From NCBI GenBank assembly GCA_963792385.1, contig CAWBVZ010000004.1, positions 248,001 to 312,000 of the forward strand: DNA of 64,000 nucleotides, in the 5' to 3' direction. A program made the position numbers and the translations under genes. Of this stretch, positions 48,827 to 57,811 are shown in pieces. The notes beneath the pieces were generated by a model. It was not told where the DNA came from. It saw only the letters and a list, made by a program, of their open reading frames with translations, and did not search any database. How positions within the stretch are numbered: the first letter of the stretch is position 1; every line of letters starts with the position of its first letter. Origin of the DNA: DASSUW01 sp963792385 (GTDB lineage Bacteria > Actinomycetota > Thermoleophilia > Solirubrobacterales > Solirubrobacteraceae).

Positions 48827-49507
48827 ACCAACCTCATCCCCGACGGCAACAAGCACCCGAACGTAGGCGGACTGGTCTCACCGACCCAGTACTCGGACGG
48901 GACGTGGATCTACTGCTCGGGCGCGCTGATCTCGTCCACCGTGTTCCTCACGGCGGCGCACTGCGGCGAGGAGGGTGAGCACGTCGGCGTGACCTTTGAT
49001 ACGGCCTACCAGGCCGGAGACAAGGTCTACTACGGCACGTTCCACTCCGACCCGCTCTACGGCCAGTCGCAGAGCGATCCGCACGACATCGCGGTCGTCG
49101 TATTCGACCAGCCCGTCAAGGGCACCGCGGCCGCGAAGCTTCCCGCCGCCGGCTCGCTCTCGAACCTGTCGAAGTCCCAGACCTTCACCTCGGTCGGCTA
49201 CGGGGCCTACGAGGTCACGAATCAGCCCGGCGGCCACCAGTACCTCTACAACGACGTCCGAATGGTCGCGACCGGGACGCTGAACTCGATCAACCCCTCC
49301 TGGCTTCGGATCTCGATGAACCCGTCGACCGGCAACGGCGGCACGTGCTACGGCGATTCAGGCGGCCCGAACTTCCTCGGCACGACGAACATCGTCGCGG
49401 CCATCACGATCACGGGCGACGCGGTCTGCCGTTCGACCAACGTCGACTACCGCCTCGACACGGAGTCCGCGCGCGCGTTCCTCTCGCAGTACGTCGTCTT
49501 GCCGTGA
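48827..49507 (+). pseudogene. Trypsin-like serine protease remnant lacking its 5' end
   Basis: About 226 residues of a chymotrypsin-fold protease. It opens TNLIPDGNKHPNVGGLV, close to the mature N-terminus of this family. The triad is visible: His in LISSTVFLTAAHC, Asp in DPHDIAVVVFDQP and Ser in CYGDSGGPNFLG. There is no ATG/GTG/TTG and no signal peptide in frame between the preceding terminator and this domain. The same frame runs back only through the terminator and the amidohydrolase gene. The secretion signal and start appear lost. It could be translated only by read-through or a rare start. Confidence 0.75.
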
Positions 49508-49516
49508 GCCGCGGGA

Positions 49517-50647
49517 CTAGATCGCGACCATCGCACTCGCCACCGCGGTCAGGGCCAGCGTGCCGGCCGCAGTGGCGACGATGAGCCGCCGGCGCGCAAC
49601 GCCCGATCCGCCGGTGCGGCGATGGTGGTGCAGCGCGCCGAGCGTGACGAGGATGCCGAGTCCAAAGAACCAGGGCTCGTAGAACAACAGGTCCCAGAGG
49701 AACTGCGCGCCCTCGTGACGCTCCTTCCAGCCCGGGAACTCGAGTTCGATCACGCCGAGCAGATGCAGCGGCTTGGTGACGTACGCGGTCAGCGCGTGCG
49801 CCATCGCGAACGTCGACCCGGCCAACGCGGGGACGATGATCAGCCAGCGCGGGAGCCGCAGGCCCCACGGCCGGACGAATCCGAGGGCGCCCACGCCGAC
49901 GAGGAGCAGGAAGGCCCCCGCGGTCAGGCTGGCCTGTCGCATCCCGGCCGGATCCTCGAGCGTGCCCGAGAGGCCGACGGTTCCGCCGAGCCCCTGGTAG
50001 CCACGTACACCGATGGCGTACGCGGTCGCCCAGGCGAAGGCGGCATAGCCGGCCCATGCGAGGGAGCCTCCCTGGAACTGGGTGACGACGCGCTGCGCGA
50101 GCCGCCGCGAGCCGCCACGCCTCGCGGAGGCGAGATGCGCCGCCCGCGCGAACAGCAGTCCGCCGGCGGCGAAGAACGAGTCGAGGCCGACGGTCGACCA
50201 GATCGTGTAGGCGGAGGGATGCGCGGAGCCGAGCACCTCCTTGTCGGTCAGCCCGCTGAGGCCGGTCTCGACCAGCCCGCTGAAGCGGAGCACGTCGTCG
50301 ACGCCGCCGGCGGCTCCGCGAACCAGGAGCAGCGCGGCGCCCGCCCACAGCAGTCTGACCAGCAACCGCCGCGGACCGACCTCGCGTATGACGGCAAGCG
50401 GGACCACGAGGCCCGCCACGAACATGCCGGATACCGCGGCCATGAAGATCCAGTCGGCAACGCTGGAGACGGTGGGCATCCCCGCCTCCTGGTCCCCGAA
50501 CCCGAAGTCGCCCCCGAGCGCCCAGTACCCGTGCCACACGATGAAGAGCGCGGTCCACGCGAACGCGTAGACGGCTGCGCGCGTCGCGGGAGTGGACGCC
50601 CGCCACCGAGGCGCAGAGTTGAATCGGATCCTTGCCGTAGAAGTCAT
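49517..50647 (-). CDS. Multi-pass membrane protein (DUF3995-like)
   Basis: A 376-aa integral membrane protein with eight or more hydrophobic spans (AVYAFAWTALFIVWHGYWAL, IFMAAVSGMFVAGLVVPLAV, LLWAGAALLLVRGAAG, AYAAFAWATAYAIGVRGYQG). The FIVWHGYWALGGDFGFGD segment resembles DUF3995 proteins. ATG 50647 (MTSTARIRF) is preferred; an in-frame start at 50683 adds 12 residues. It converges on the protease remnant with a 9-bp gap. Function unknown. Confidence 0.7.
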   Translation of the reverse strand: MTSTARIRFNSAPRWRASTPATRAAVYAFAWTALFIVWHGYWALGGDFGFGDQEAGMPTVSSVADWIFMAAVSGMFVAGLVVPLAVIREVGPRRLLVRLLWAGAALLLVRGAAGGVDDVLRFSGLVETGLSGLTDKEVLGSAHPSAYTIWSTVGLDSFFAAGGLLFARAAHLASARRGGSRRLAQRVVTQFQGGSLAWAGYAAFAWATAYAIGVRGYQGLGGTVGLSGTLEDPAGMRQASLTAGAFLLLVGVGALGFVRPWGLRLPRWLIIVPALAGSTFAMAHALTAYVTKPLHLLGVIELEFPGWKERHEGAQFLWDLLFYEPWFFGLGILVTLGALHHHRRTGGSGVARRRLIVATAAGTLALTAVASAMVAI

Positions 50648-50731
50648 GCGACAAAGGGTCGGAGGCCGACGCCCCGCTTCCATCCGTCTCAGGTCTCGAT
50701 CGCGGTGCGACCTGGGGCGGACCCCGGGCGC

Positions 50732-51400
50732 TCAGCGGTTGGCGCGGACGAGACCGGCGTCGTAGGCGAACACGACCAGCTGGACGCGGTCGCGCTGGTC
50801 GAGCTTGGCCAGCAGCCGCCCGACGTGGGTCTTGACCGTCGCCTCGGCCATGAACAGGTTGGCGGCGATCTCCGCGTTCGAGCGCCCGCGCGCGACCTCG
50901 ATCAGGACCTCGCGTTCGCGCGGGGTGAGGAGCTCCAGCCGCGAGTCATCGCCGCCGGCCGGCAGCGCGTCGGCGACGTGATCGAGCAGCCGCCGGGTCG
51001 CGCTTGGCGCCACGACGGCGTCGCCGCTGAGCACCGCCCGGACGGCGCCCAGCAGGTCCTCGGGCCGCGCGTCCTTGAGCAGGAACCCGCTCGCTCCGGC
51101 GCGGATCGCGGCGAACACGTACTCGTCGAGATCGAACGTCGTGAGGACGATGACCTTCGGCGGCGAGCGGCCGGGGGGCGAGTCGGCGATCAGGCGCTCG
51201 GTCGCCTGCACGCCGTCGACGTGCGGCATCCGCACGTCCATCAGCACGACGTCGGCATGCGTGACCGCGAGCGCCTCGAGCGCGGCGCGCCCGTCGCCGG
51301 CCTCACCGACGACCTCCATGTCGGGCTGGGCCTCGATCAGCATGCGGAAGCCCGCTCGCACGAGCGCCTGATCGTCGACGAGGAAGATCCGCGCGCTCAC
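50732..51400 (-). CDS. NarL/FixJ-type response regulator
   Basis: A 222-aa regulator. The receiver domain has the acidic pocket DDQ near residues 8-10, phospho-Asp in VVLMDVRMPHVDG, Thr in VIVLTTFDLDE and Lys in FLLKDAR. The C-terminal LuxR HTH is LLTPREREVLIEVARGRSNA ... EATVKTHVGRLLAKL. The start overlaps the kinase stop by 4 bp. It is last in the operon ATPase-permease-kinase-regulator, so it probably controls that exporter. Confidence 0.93.
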   Translation of the reverse strand: MSARIFLVDDQALVRAGFRMLIEAQPDMEVVGEAGDGRAALEALAVTHADVVLMDVRMPHVDGVQATERLIADSPPGRSPPKVIVLTTFDLDEYVFAAIRAGASGFLLKDARPEDLLGAVRAVLSGDAVVAPSATRRLLDHVADALPAGGDDSRLELLTPREREVLIEVARGRSNAEIAANLFMAEATVKTHVGRLLAKLDQRDRVQLVVFAYDAGLVRANR

Positions 51401-52578
51401 GCCGGCGCCTCCACGCTGGCTGTCGGAATCACCGCGTGCACCTCGAAGCCGCCGTCGCGGTGCGGACCGGCGGCGAGCGTGCCCTCCTCCAGGTCCACGC
51501 GCTCGCGCATGCCCACCAGGCCGTGACCGCGGCCGTCGGTCGAGGCTCCCGCGCCGCGGCCGTCGTCGCGCACCGTGAGCTCGACGGCAGCGTCGCGATA
51601 GCGCAGCACGACGTCGACGCGCGACACGGCCCCGCCGTGCTTGAGCACGTTGGTCAACGCCTCCTGGGCGACGCGGTAGAGCGTGACGTCCACCGTGCCC
51701 GGCACGTGTCGCGGACTCCCTTCAACCGACAGCGCCGCGGGCAGCCCCGCGCGGGCGACCTGAGCGACGAGCGCGTCGAGCTGCTCGGCGCCCGGCTGGG
51801 GCGCCAGCGCCGCGCCGTCCGGATCCTCCGCGCGCAGGACCCCGAGCAGGCGGCGCATCTGCCCGAGCGCCTCGCGCCCGGTGTCGGCGATCGTGTGCAG
51901 CGCGGCCGCCGCCGCCGCGGGCCGCTGCTCGGCGCCGGCCGACGCGCCGTCGGCCTGCACGACGATCACCGACAGCGAATGCGCGACGACGTCATGCAGC
52001 TCACGCGCGATCCGGGCACGCTCGATCGCGGCACCGACGGCGGCCTGCTGATCGCGTTCGAGCGCGAGCAGCCGGTTGCGCTCCTGCAGCCCGGCGAGCT
52101 CCGCACGGCGCGAGCGCCGCCACGCTCCGAGCGTGCCCGCCAACAGCGCCGACCCCGCGGTTGACGCCGCGACCTCCAGCGTCGCCACGCCATCGCCCGA
52201 CGTGTCCCAGCGCGCAGCGGCGAGCAATGCGCCGACGACGGCGCAGGCCGTCCCCGCCGCCGCGACCTGCGCGCTGGGCCCGTACGCCACCAGCGTGTAC
52301 ACGGCGATCAGCGCGACGACGTCCCCGGCCACGATCCGGTCGAGCACCGCGAGCTGCGCCAGGCAGAGCACGCTCACCACCACGAAGACGGCCACCGGCG
52401 CCCGCCGCCGGAACGGCACGCATGCGACGAGCGCAACCGAGAACGCCAGGCCGGCGACGACATCGGTCGTCGCGGCGAGCTCGCTGGGCAGCACGAACAC
52501 CACCAGCAGCAAGCCGGCCAGCCAGGTGTCGCCCGCCACAGGACGCTCCTCGTACCAGCGCGTGAGACGAGGAATCAC
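51397..52578 (-). CDS. Sensor histidine kinase (HPK7 / NarX-like)
   Basis: A 393-aa membrane kinase. About five or six N-terminal helices (LAGLLLVVFVLPSELAA, GLAFSVALVACVPFRRR, VFVVVSVLCLAQLAVLDR) anchor it with little outside loop, suggesting a signal in the membrane. The phospho-His lies in RARIARELHDVVAHSLSVIV. The ATP domain has VAQEALTNVLKHGGAV, VRDDGRGAG and GHGLVGMRERV. GTG start 52578. It pairs with the regulator it overlaps. Confidence 0.92.
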   Translation of the reverse strand: MIPRLTRWYEERPVAGDTWLAGLLLVVFVLPSELAATTDVVAGLAFSVALVACVPFRRRAPVAVFVVVSVLCLAQLAVLDRIVAGDVVALIAVYTLVAYGPSAQVAAAGTACAVVGALLAAARWDTSGDGVATLEVAASTAGSALLAGTLGAWRRSRRAELAGLQERNRLLALERDQQAAVGAAIERARIARELHDVVAHSLSVIVVQADGASAGAEQRPAAAAAALHTIADTGREALGQMRRLLGVLRAEDPDGAALAPQPGAEQLDALVAQVARAGLPAALSVEGSPRHVPGTVDVTLYRVAQEALTNVLKHGGAVSRVDVVLRYRDAAVELTVRDDGRGAGASTDGRGHGLVGMRERVDLEEGTLAAGPHRDGGFEVHAVIPTASVEAPA

Positions 52579-52599
52579 CCGGCCGAGGATAGGCCGCGC

Positions 52600-53388
52600 T
52601 CACGCCGTGATGTCACGGCGTCGGAACACGATCGCGGCGGCGATCGCGGCCGCGAGCACGTAGAGCGCGACGAGCGTCAGCGCCCGCGACGCGGAGACGG
52701 CGGCCGTGCCACCGGCGGCGAGCGCCTCCAACAGCAGGCCGGGGAACCACCGCTCCGCCGGGCTCCACGCGTCCTCGAGCAGATGCTCGAACGGGCCCGA
52801 CCACACGATCCCGATCGCCAGCGCGATCGGAATCGAGCGCACGAAGACCGCGAGCGCCATGCCGAGCGACGCCCACGCCGCGACGCCGAACACAGCCTTC
52901 GCGTAGTCAGCGGCGGCCTCGCCGAGACCGTCGATGCCGAACCACGACGCGGTCGAGACGTCCTGCGTAGGAGCGATCGCGGCCGACGCGGCGACGGTCA
53001 GGACCTCGGCGAGTGCGAGCACGCCCGCGGCGAACACCAGCAGTGCGGTCATCTTGCCCGCGAGCAGCGCCACGCGCCGCGGCTGGCGCATCAACAGGGT
53101 GCGAAACGTGCCGGCCGAGAACTCGCCGCCGACGTTGGCGATGAACAGGACGAGCACCAGGATCCCGGCGAACGAGACGCCGATCGAGAACGCCTCGGTG
53201 GCGCCGCCCGCCTGCCCGAGCGACTCGACGGTCGCTCCCCGTTGCGTGCCCGGCTCGCCGGCCGCCGTCGCCGACAGGAACACGGCGGTCGACGCGATCG
53301 CGGCGAACGCCAGCGCCCCCACGATCACTCCGATCGCCACCCGGCGCCGGCGCAGCTTGAGCAGCTCGGCGTTGAACATCCTGATCAT
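52600..53388 (-). CDS. ABC-2 exporter permease
   Basis: A 262-aa membrane subunit. MFNAELLKLRRRRVAIGVIV is the usual start of such permeases. Six spans follow (VSFAGILVLVLFIANVGGEF, KMTALLVFAAGVLALAEVLT, AVFGVAAWASLGMALAVFVR). FSAGTFRTLLMRQPRRVALLA is the conserved cytoplasmic loop. It overlaps the ATPase gene by 4 bp and precedes the kinase by 21 bp. This arrangement suits bacitracin/lantibiotic-type self-protection exporters (BcrB/NatB-like). Confidence 0.87.
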   Translation of the reverse strand: MIRMFNAELLKLRRRRVAIGVIVGALAFAAIASTAVFLSATAAGEPGTQRGATVESLGQAGGATEAFSIGVSFAGILVLVLFIANVGGEFSAGTFRTLLMRQPRRVALLAGKMTALLVFAAGVLALAEVLTVAASAAIAPTQDVSTASWFGIDGLGEAAADYAKAVFGVAAWASLGMALAVFVRSIPIALAIGIVWSGPFEHLLEDAWSPAERWFPGLLLEALAAGGTAAVSASRALTLVALYVLAAAIAAAIVFRRRDITA

Positions 53389-54320
53389 CGGTCGACTCCG
53401 TTCATCATCGTGAGGTAGCGGTCCTCGAGGCTGGTGCGGGCGATGCGCAGCTCGGCGAGCACGATCCCGCCGCCGGCCGCCGAGCGGTTCACCGCAGCCG
53501 CCAGACCGCGGGGGTCGTCGCCGTTCACCGCGATCTCGAGCTGGTCCGCTCCCGGCCGGCTGTCATGGCCGGCAGCCGCGAGCAGCGCGTGCAGGCGTTC
53601 GAGATCCTGCGGGTGCTCGGGAGCGACGACGACGGTCGCGCCCGCGCGCTCGAGCAACTCATCCGCCGGGCCTTGGAAGACGAGCCGGCCATCGTCGATC
53701 ACGATCAGCCAGTCGCAGACCTGCTCGAGCTCCGCCAGCACGTGGGAGGAGACGAGCACCGTCCGCTCGCCGCTCGCGAGCCTGCCGATCAGCCCGCGCA
53801 TCTCGTGCACACCGGCCGGATCGAGCCCGTTGATCGGCTCGTCGAGGATGAGAAGCCGCGGATCGCCGAGCAGCGCCGCGGCGATTCCGAGCCGTTGCTT
53901 CATCCCGAACGAGTAGCCGCGGACGCGATCGTCCGCGCGCGCGGCGAGCCCGACGAGGTCGAGCAGTTCCGGAATCTGAACGCGGTCGTGACCGGCCGCC
54001 GTCGCCAGCACGGCGAGGTTCTGCGCTCCGGTGAGCCCCGCGTAGAAGGCCGGGCCTTCGATCAGCGCGCCAACGGCTCCGAGGTACGACGCGGGGTCGC
54101 CAAGCGGCCCGCCGAGGACTGTTCCGGTTCCGCTGGTGGGCGTCACGAGGCCGAGCAGCATCGCCATCGTCGTGGTCTTGCCGGCGCCGTTGGGTCCGAC
54201 GAATCCAGCGACGACCCCGGCGGGCACGTCGATCGTCAGGCTCTCGACGGCGGCGCGCGCGCCGTAGCGCTTGGTCAGATCCTGCAGGCGCACCGCAGGC
54301 GGGAGTGGTTGCGTGGTCAT
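53385..54320 (-). CDS. ABC exporter ATP-binding protein
   Basis: A 311-aa ATPase of the CcmA/BcrA type. Walker A GFVGPNGAGKTTTMAMLLGL, Q-loop region GALIEGPAFY, signature SFGMKQRLGIAAALLGD (variant lacking SGG), Walker B LLILDEPINGLDP and H-loop VLVSSHVLAELEQVCD. ATG 54320 (MTTQPLPP) is preferred to an in-frame TTG nine bases upstream. It begins the exporter/two-component operon, divergent from a second kinase gene across 132 bp that contain a TACGTT box at 54440-54445. Confidence 0.9.
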   Translation of the reverse strand: MTTQPLPPAVRLQDLTKRYGARAAVESLTIDVPAGVVAGFVGPNGAGKTTTMAMLLGLVTPTSGTGTVLGGPLGDPASYLGAVGALIEGPAFYAGLTGAQNLAVLATAAGHDRVQIPELLDLVGLAARADDRVRGYSFGMKQRLGIAAALLGDPRLLILDEPINGLDPAGVHEMRGLIGRLASGERTVLVSSHVLAELEQVCDWLIVIDDGRLVFQGPADELLERAGATVVVAPEHPQDLERLHALLAAAGHDSRPGADQLEIAVNGDDPRGLAAAVNRSAAGGGIVLAELRIARTSLEDRYLTMMNGVDR

Positions 54321-54452
54321 GCCCGACAAGATCGCCCCGAGCGGGCCGCGCGTCGTCGCCCGCGCGGCGGTTTCGCCCTCGTCATCGCGGACGAGCCGCC
54401 CTCACCCGTGCGGGCGAGGGCGCGCGGCGCGTGGGCCGCTACGTTCGGTGAC

Positions 54453-55577
54453 GTGGAACGGCTGTACGACGCTCTCCTCGCGGTCGCGCTCACGACCGCG
54501 CTGCAACTCCAGCTGGCGCTGGGCGACCATCCCGGCGGCGCTGCGGTGAACGCCGTCGGTGGGCTGCTGTTGACACTGCCGCTCGTTGCGCGCCGGCGCG
54601 CGCCGCTTGCGGTCGCCGGCACCTTCACCGCCGCCGCGGCGCTGAACGCCATCCTCGGCGGCGGCCTGTTCGAGGGCCAGCCGCCGCCGGCCGCGTCGCT
54701 CATCACCGGAGCCGTGGTCTTTTACTCGCTCGGCGCCCACGCCGACGATCGGCCGGCACTGGCAGGCGCCCTCGCCGGCGTCGCCGGGCTTTGGATGACC
54801 GTGATCGCCACCGAGGCGGACCTCCAGAGCTTCCTGTTCTCCGGCGGCCTGATCGTCGCCACGCCGTGGCTCGTTGGCCGCAGCGTCCGCGCGCGTTCCC
54901 AGCGCATGGCGCTGCTCGAGAGCGAGCAGCACCAGCGCGAGCAGGTCGCCGTGGCGGACGAGCGCGCGCGGATCGCGCGCGAGCTTCACGACGTGGTCGC
55001 GCACAGCGTCGGCGTGATGGTCGTGCACGCACAGGGCGCGGGGCGCCTGCTCGACCGCGACCCCGCGCGAGCGCGCGAGGCGCTCGAGACGATCGAGCGG
55101 ACGGGTCAGACCGCGCTGGACGAGATGCGCCGCGCGCTCGGCGTGCTGCGCCGGCCCGACGCCGGCGCGCCGCTGGCGCCGCAGCCCGGGATGGGCGATC
55201 TCGGCGCCCTGGTCGAGCAGGCGCGCGAGAGTGGGCTGACGGTGGAGCTGGTGACCGAGGGCACACCGACGCCGCTCCCGGCCGATGTCGACCGGTCCGC
55301 GTACCGGATCGTCCAGGAGGCGCTGACCAACACGCTCAAGCACGCCGGCCCTGTGCGCGCCCGCGTCACCGTCCGGTACGCCGGCGGCGAGCTCGAGCTG
55401 GAGATCGCCGACGACGGCGCACCCGGGCGCGTGCAGAACGGAGCGCCGGCCGCCGGCGGCGGGCACGGGCTTGTGGGGATGCGTGAGCGGGTCGGGCTGT
55501 ACGGCGGCGACCTGCACGCGGACCACCGTCCGGAGGGCGGCTTCGTCGTCCGTGCGTCGCTGCCGATCGCGCCGTGA
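54453..55577 (+). CDS. Sensor histidine kinase (HPK7 type)
   Basis: A 374-aa membrane kinase. Four to five N-terminal helices (LYDALLAVALTTALQLQLAL, AVNAVGGLLLTLPLVARR, AASLITGAVVFYSLGAHA, FLFSGGLIVATPWLVG). The phospho-His lies in RARIARELHDVVAHSVGVMV; ATP motifs are YRIVQEALTNTLKHAGPV, IADDGAPG and GHGLVGMRERVGLYGGD. The GTG start 54453 has TACGTT 7 nt before it. It is GTGA-coupled with a regulator and divergent from the first kinase/exporter operon, a close parallel suggesting duplication. Confidence 0.9.
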   Translation: MERLYDALLAVALTTALQLQLALGDHPGGAAVNAVGGLLLTLPLVARRRAPLAVAGTFTAAAALNAILGGGLFEGQPPPAASLITGAVVFYSLGAHADDRPALAGALAGVAGLWMTVIATEADLQSFLFSGGLIVATPWLVGRSVRARSQRMALLESEQHQREQVAVADERARIARELHDVVAHSVGVMVVHAQGAGRLLDRDPARAREALETIERTGQTALDEMRRALGVLRRPDAGAPLAPQPGMGDLGALVEQARESGLTVELVTEGTPTPLPADVDRSAYRIVQEALTNTLKHAGPVRARVTVRYAGGELELEIADDGAPGRVQNGAPAAGGGHGLVGMRERVGLYGGDLHADHRPEGGFVVRASLPIAP

Positions 55578-56224
55578 GCATCAAGGTCCTGATCGCCGAC
55601 GACCAGGCGCTGATGCGCGCCGGCTTCCGGATGGTGCTCGAGTTCGAGGACGACATCGAGGTGGTGGGCGAGGCGGCGAACGGTGAGCAGGCCGTCCACA
55701 GCGTGCGGCGCTTGCAGCCCGATGTGGTGCTGATGGACATCCGGATGCCCGAGCTCGACGGGATCGCCGCGACCCGCCAGATCGTGCCGGCGGCGCGCGT
55801 CTTGATCCTGACGACCTTCGACCTCGACGAATACGTCTACGACGCGCTCGGCGCCGGGGCCAGCGGGTTCCTGCTCAAGGACAGCTCGCCCGACCAGCTC
55901 GTGGCCGCGATCCGCGTCGTCGCCGGCGGCGAGGCGCTCCTCGCCCCCTCGGTCACGAGCCGCCTCATCAACGAGTTCGCCCGCGCGAGACCGCGTCCCG
56001 CAGCGCCGCCGCCCGGCCTCGACGAGCTTACGGCGCGCGAGCTGGAGGTCTTCAAGCTGCTCGCGCGCGGGATGTCCAACGCCGAGATCGCGGCCTCCCT
56101 CGCGGTCGGCGACAGCACGATCAAGACGCACGTCGCCCATCTCCTCGCCAAGCTCGGCCTGCGCGACCGCGTGCACGCCGTCGTGCTCGCCTACGAATCA
56201 GGACTGGTGAGTCCCGGCGACTGA
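55574..56224 (+). CDS. NarL/FixJ-type response regulator
   Basis: A 216-aa regulator. Receiver: KVLIADDQALMRAGFRMVLE, phospho-Asp in VVLMDIRMPELDG, VLILTTFDLDE and FLLKDSS. LuxR HTH: LTARELEVFKLLARGMSNAE and DSTIKTHVAHLLAKLGLRDR. The GTG start overlaps the kinase stop. It closely resembles the regulator at 50732 in layout. Its target is not obvious; the divergent exporter operon is the nearest candidate. Confidence 0.93.
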   Translation: MSIKVLIADDQALMRAGFRMVLEFEDDIEVVGEAANGEQAVHSVRRLQPDVVLMDIRMPELDGIAATRQIVPAARVLILTTFDLDEYVYDALGAGASGFLLKDSSPDQLVAAIRVVAGGEALLAPSVTSRLINEFARARPRPAAPPPGLDELTARELEVFKLLARGMSNAEIAASLAVGDSTIKTHVAHLLAKLGLRDRVHAVVLAYESGLVSPGD

Positions 56225-56281
56225 GCGGGTATGGGCGATCGTGGTGGGTTGCGGTGCCCGACTGGGAGGAGAGGCACACAA

Positions 56282-57811
56282 ATGGTGGGTAATTGGCGCA
56301 GGCGGGGCGTTAAGGCCATCCTCGGCGGGCTGGTCGCGCTCGTCGCATTCGCCGGTGCGGCACATGCCGGGCCGAGACCGGACGCGGCGCGACTCGGCGA
56401 CTGGATCCTCGATCCGGCGGCGCGCGGGAACATCTCGTACGAGAACACCGCGAACATCTCGAGCTTCCAGCAGGACGGCGTCTTCACGTACCGGGGCTGG
56501 CAGTACACGGCGTGGTACCGCGACAGCAAGCGCGCGGTCATCTCTCGACGCAAGCTGCCGGCGGGCGCGTGGCAAAGCATCGAGCTCGACTACGACCTGT
56601 TCGGCGACGACTCGCACAACACGATTGCGATGGCGGTGACGCCGTCCGACGGGCGTATCCACGTCGCCTTCCCGACGCACCAGAACGCGATCCGGTACAC
56701 GCGCAGCGTCCCGGGCGTGGCCGACCGGCCGGAGCGTGTCGAGTGGTCCTCGAAGCTGTTCGAGCCCACGCGCGACTCGCTGCCCGGCGCGCCGGACGCG
56801 CCGGTCTCCTACACGTATCCGCAGTTCGAGATGGTCCACGGCCGGATGCTGCTGACGTGGCGCGACGGCTCGTCGGACAACGGCCGCCAGGCGCTGCTGC
56901 GGTACGACGACAGCGCGGCGGGCACGTGGACGTTCCTCGGCCGCTTCACCGACAGCACCGGCACGTACACGAGCGAGCACGGCTCGAGCACGAGCCGCTA
57001 CGGCTACCTGCACGGCTTCACCGCCAACCCGGTCAACGGCAACCTCGAGATCGCCTTCACCTGGCGCGAGAAGGGCGGCGCCTGGTGCGCGCCCGGCAGC
57101 GTCGGCAACCACGACCTCGGCTACGCGTACAGCCGCGACGGCGGGATGACTTGGCGCAACAACGACGGCATGAAGATCGGGGAGACGGGCACGGCGCCGA
57201 CCACCGACCTGATCTCGCTCGCCGACCCGCACGTGGTGGTCCCGCAACCGATCGACCGCGGGCTGATCAACCAGGAGACCCAGGCGTTCGACTCACGCGG
57301 GCGGCTGCACGTGATGACGAGCATGGTGGCCGAGCGCGACATGCCGCTGCTCGGCGGGTGCGTGAGCGACTTCTATCCCCAGCGCGCAGCGCTCGCGCGC
57401 CCGTCCCACCACTGGCGTGACGCGCGCGGGAACTGGCACACGATCGAGCTGCCGACGACGTCCAACAGCTCGGGCCGCACCAAGCTCGCGTTCGACCGCC
57501 ACGACACCGCCTACGTCGTGCTCCCCGACGCGCGCATCATGGCCGCGACCGCGCGCAGCGGCTGGAGCGACTGGCGGCTCGTGTTCGCCGCGAACGACGT
57601 CGCGAACGTCAGCGAGCTGATCATCGATCGCCAGCGGCTGAAGCGGGACGGCGTGCTCACGGTCGCCTACCAGGAGCCGGGCGAGCCGCGCGACGCGCCG
57701 TCGGCCTACCGGATCGCCGACTTCCGGCTCGGGAGCGGACGGCCGGACCGGCCCAAGGCGGTGACGCCCGAGGCCGCGCCCGTCCAGTTCGGCGGATCGG
57801 CGGAGCGATGA
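56282..57811 (+). CDS. Secreted BNR_4-type beta-propeller protein
   Basis: A 509-aa exported protein. The signal peptide has a basic start and hydrophobic core (AILGGLVALVAFAGAAHA). Propeller repeats include GVFTYRGWQYTAWYRDSKRA, SHNTIAMAVTPSDGRIHVAF, SYTYPQFEMVHGRMLLTWR, DLGYAYSRDGGMTWRNNDGM and FDSRGRLHVMTSM. The pattern fits BNR_4 proteins, which include polysaccharide lyases (ulvan lyase-type PL24/25). GGAGGAG lies upstream of ATG 56282. Its stop overlaps the ATG of the rhamnosidase, so both probably attack one rhamnose-containing polymer. Confidence 0.82.
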   Translation: MVGNWRRRGVKAILGGLVALVAFAGAAHAGPRPDAARLGDWILDPAARGNISYENTANISSFQQDGVFTYRGWQYTAWYRDSKRAVISRRKLPAGAWQSIELDYDLFGDDSHNTIAMAVTPSDGRIHVAFPTHQNAIRYTRSVPGVADRPERVEWSSKLFEPTRDSLPGAPDAPVSYTYPQFEMVHGRMLLTWRDGSSDNGRQALLRYDDSAAGTWTFLGRFTDSTGTYTSEHGSSTSRYGYLHGFTANPVNGNLEIAFTWREKGGAWCAPGSVGNHDLGYAYSRDGGMTWRNNDGMKIGETGTAPTTDLISLADPHVVVPQPIDRGLINQETQAFDSRGRLHVMTSMVAERDMPLLGGCVSDFYPQRAALARPSHHWRDARGNWHTIELPTTSNSSGRTKLAFDRHDTAYVVLPDARIMAATARSGWSDWRLVFAANDVANVSELIIDRQRLKRDGVLTVAYQEPGEPRDAPSAYRIADFRLGSGRPDRPKAVTPEAAPVQFGGSAER

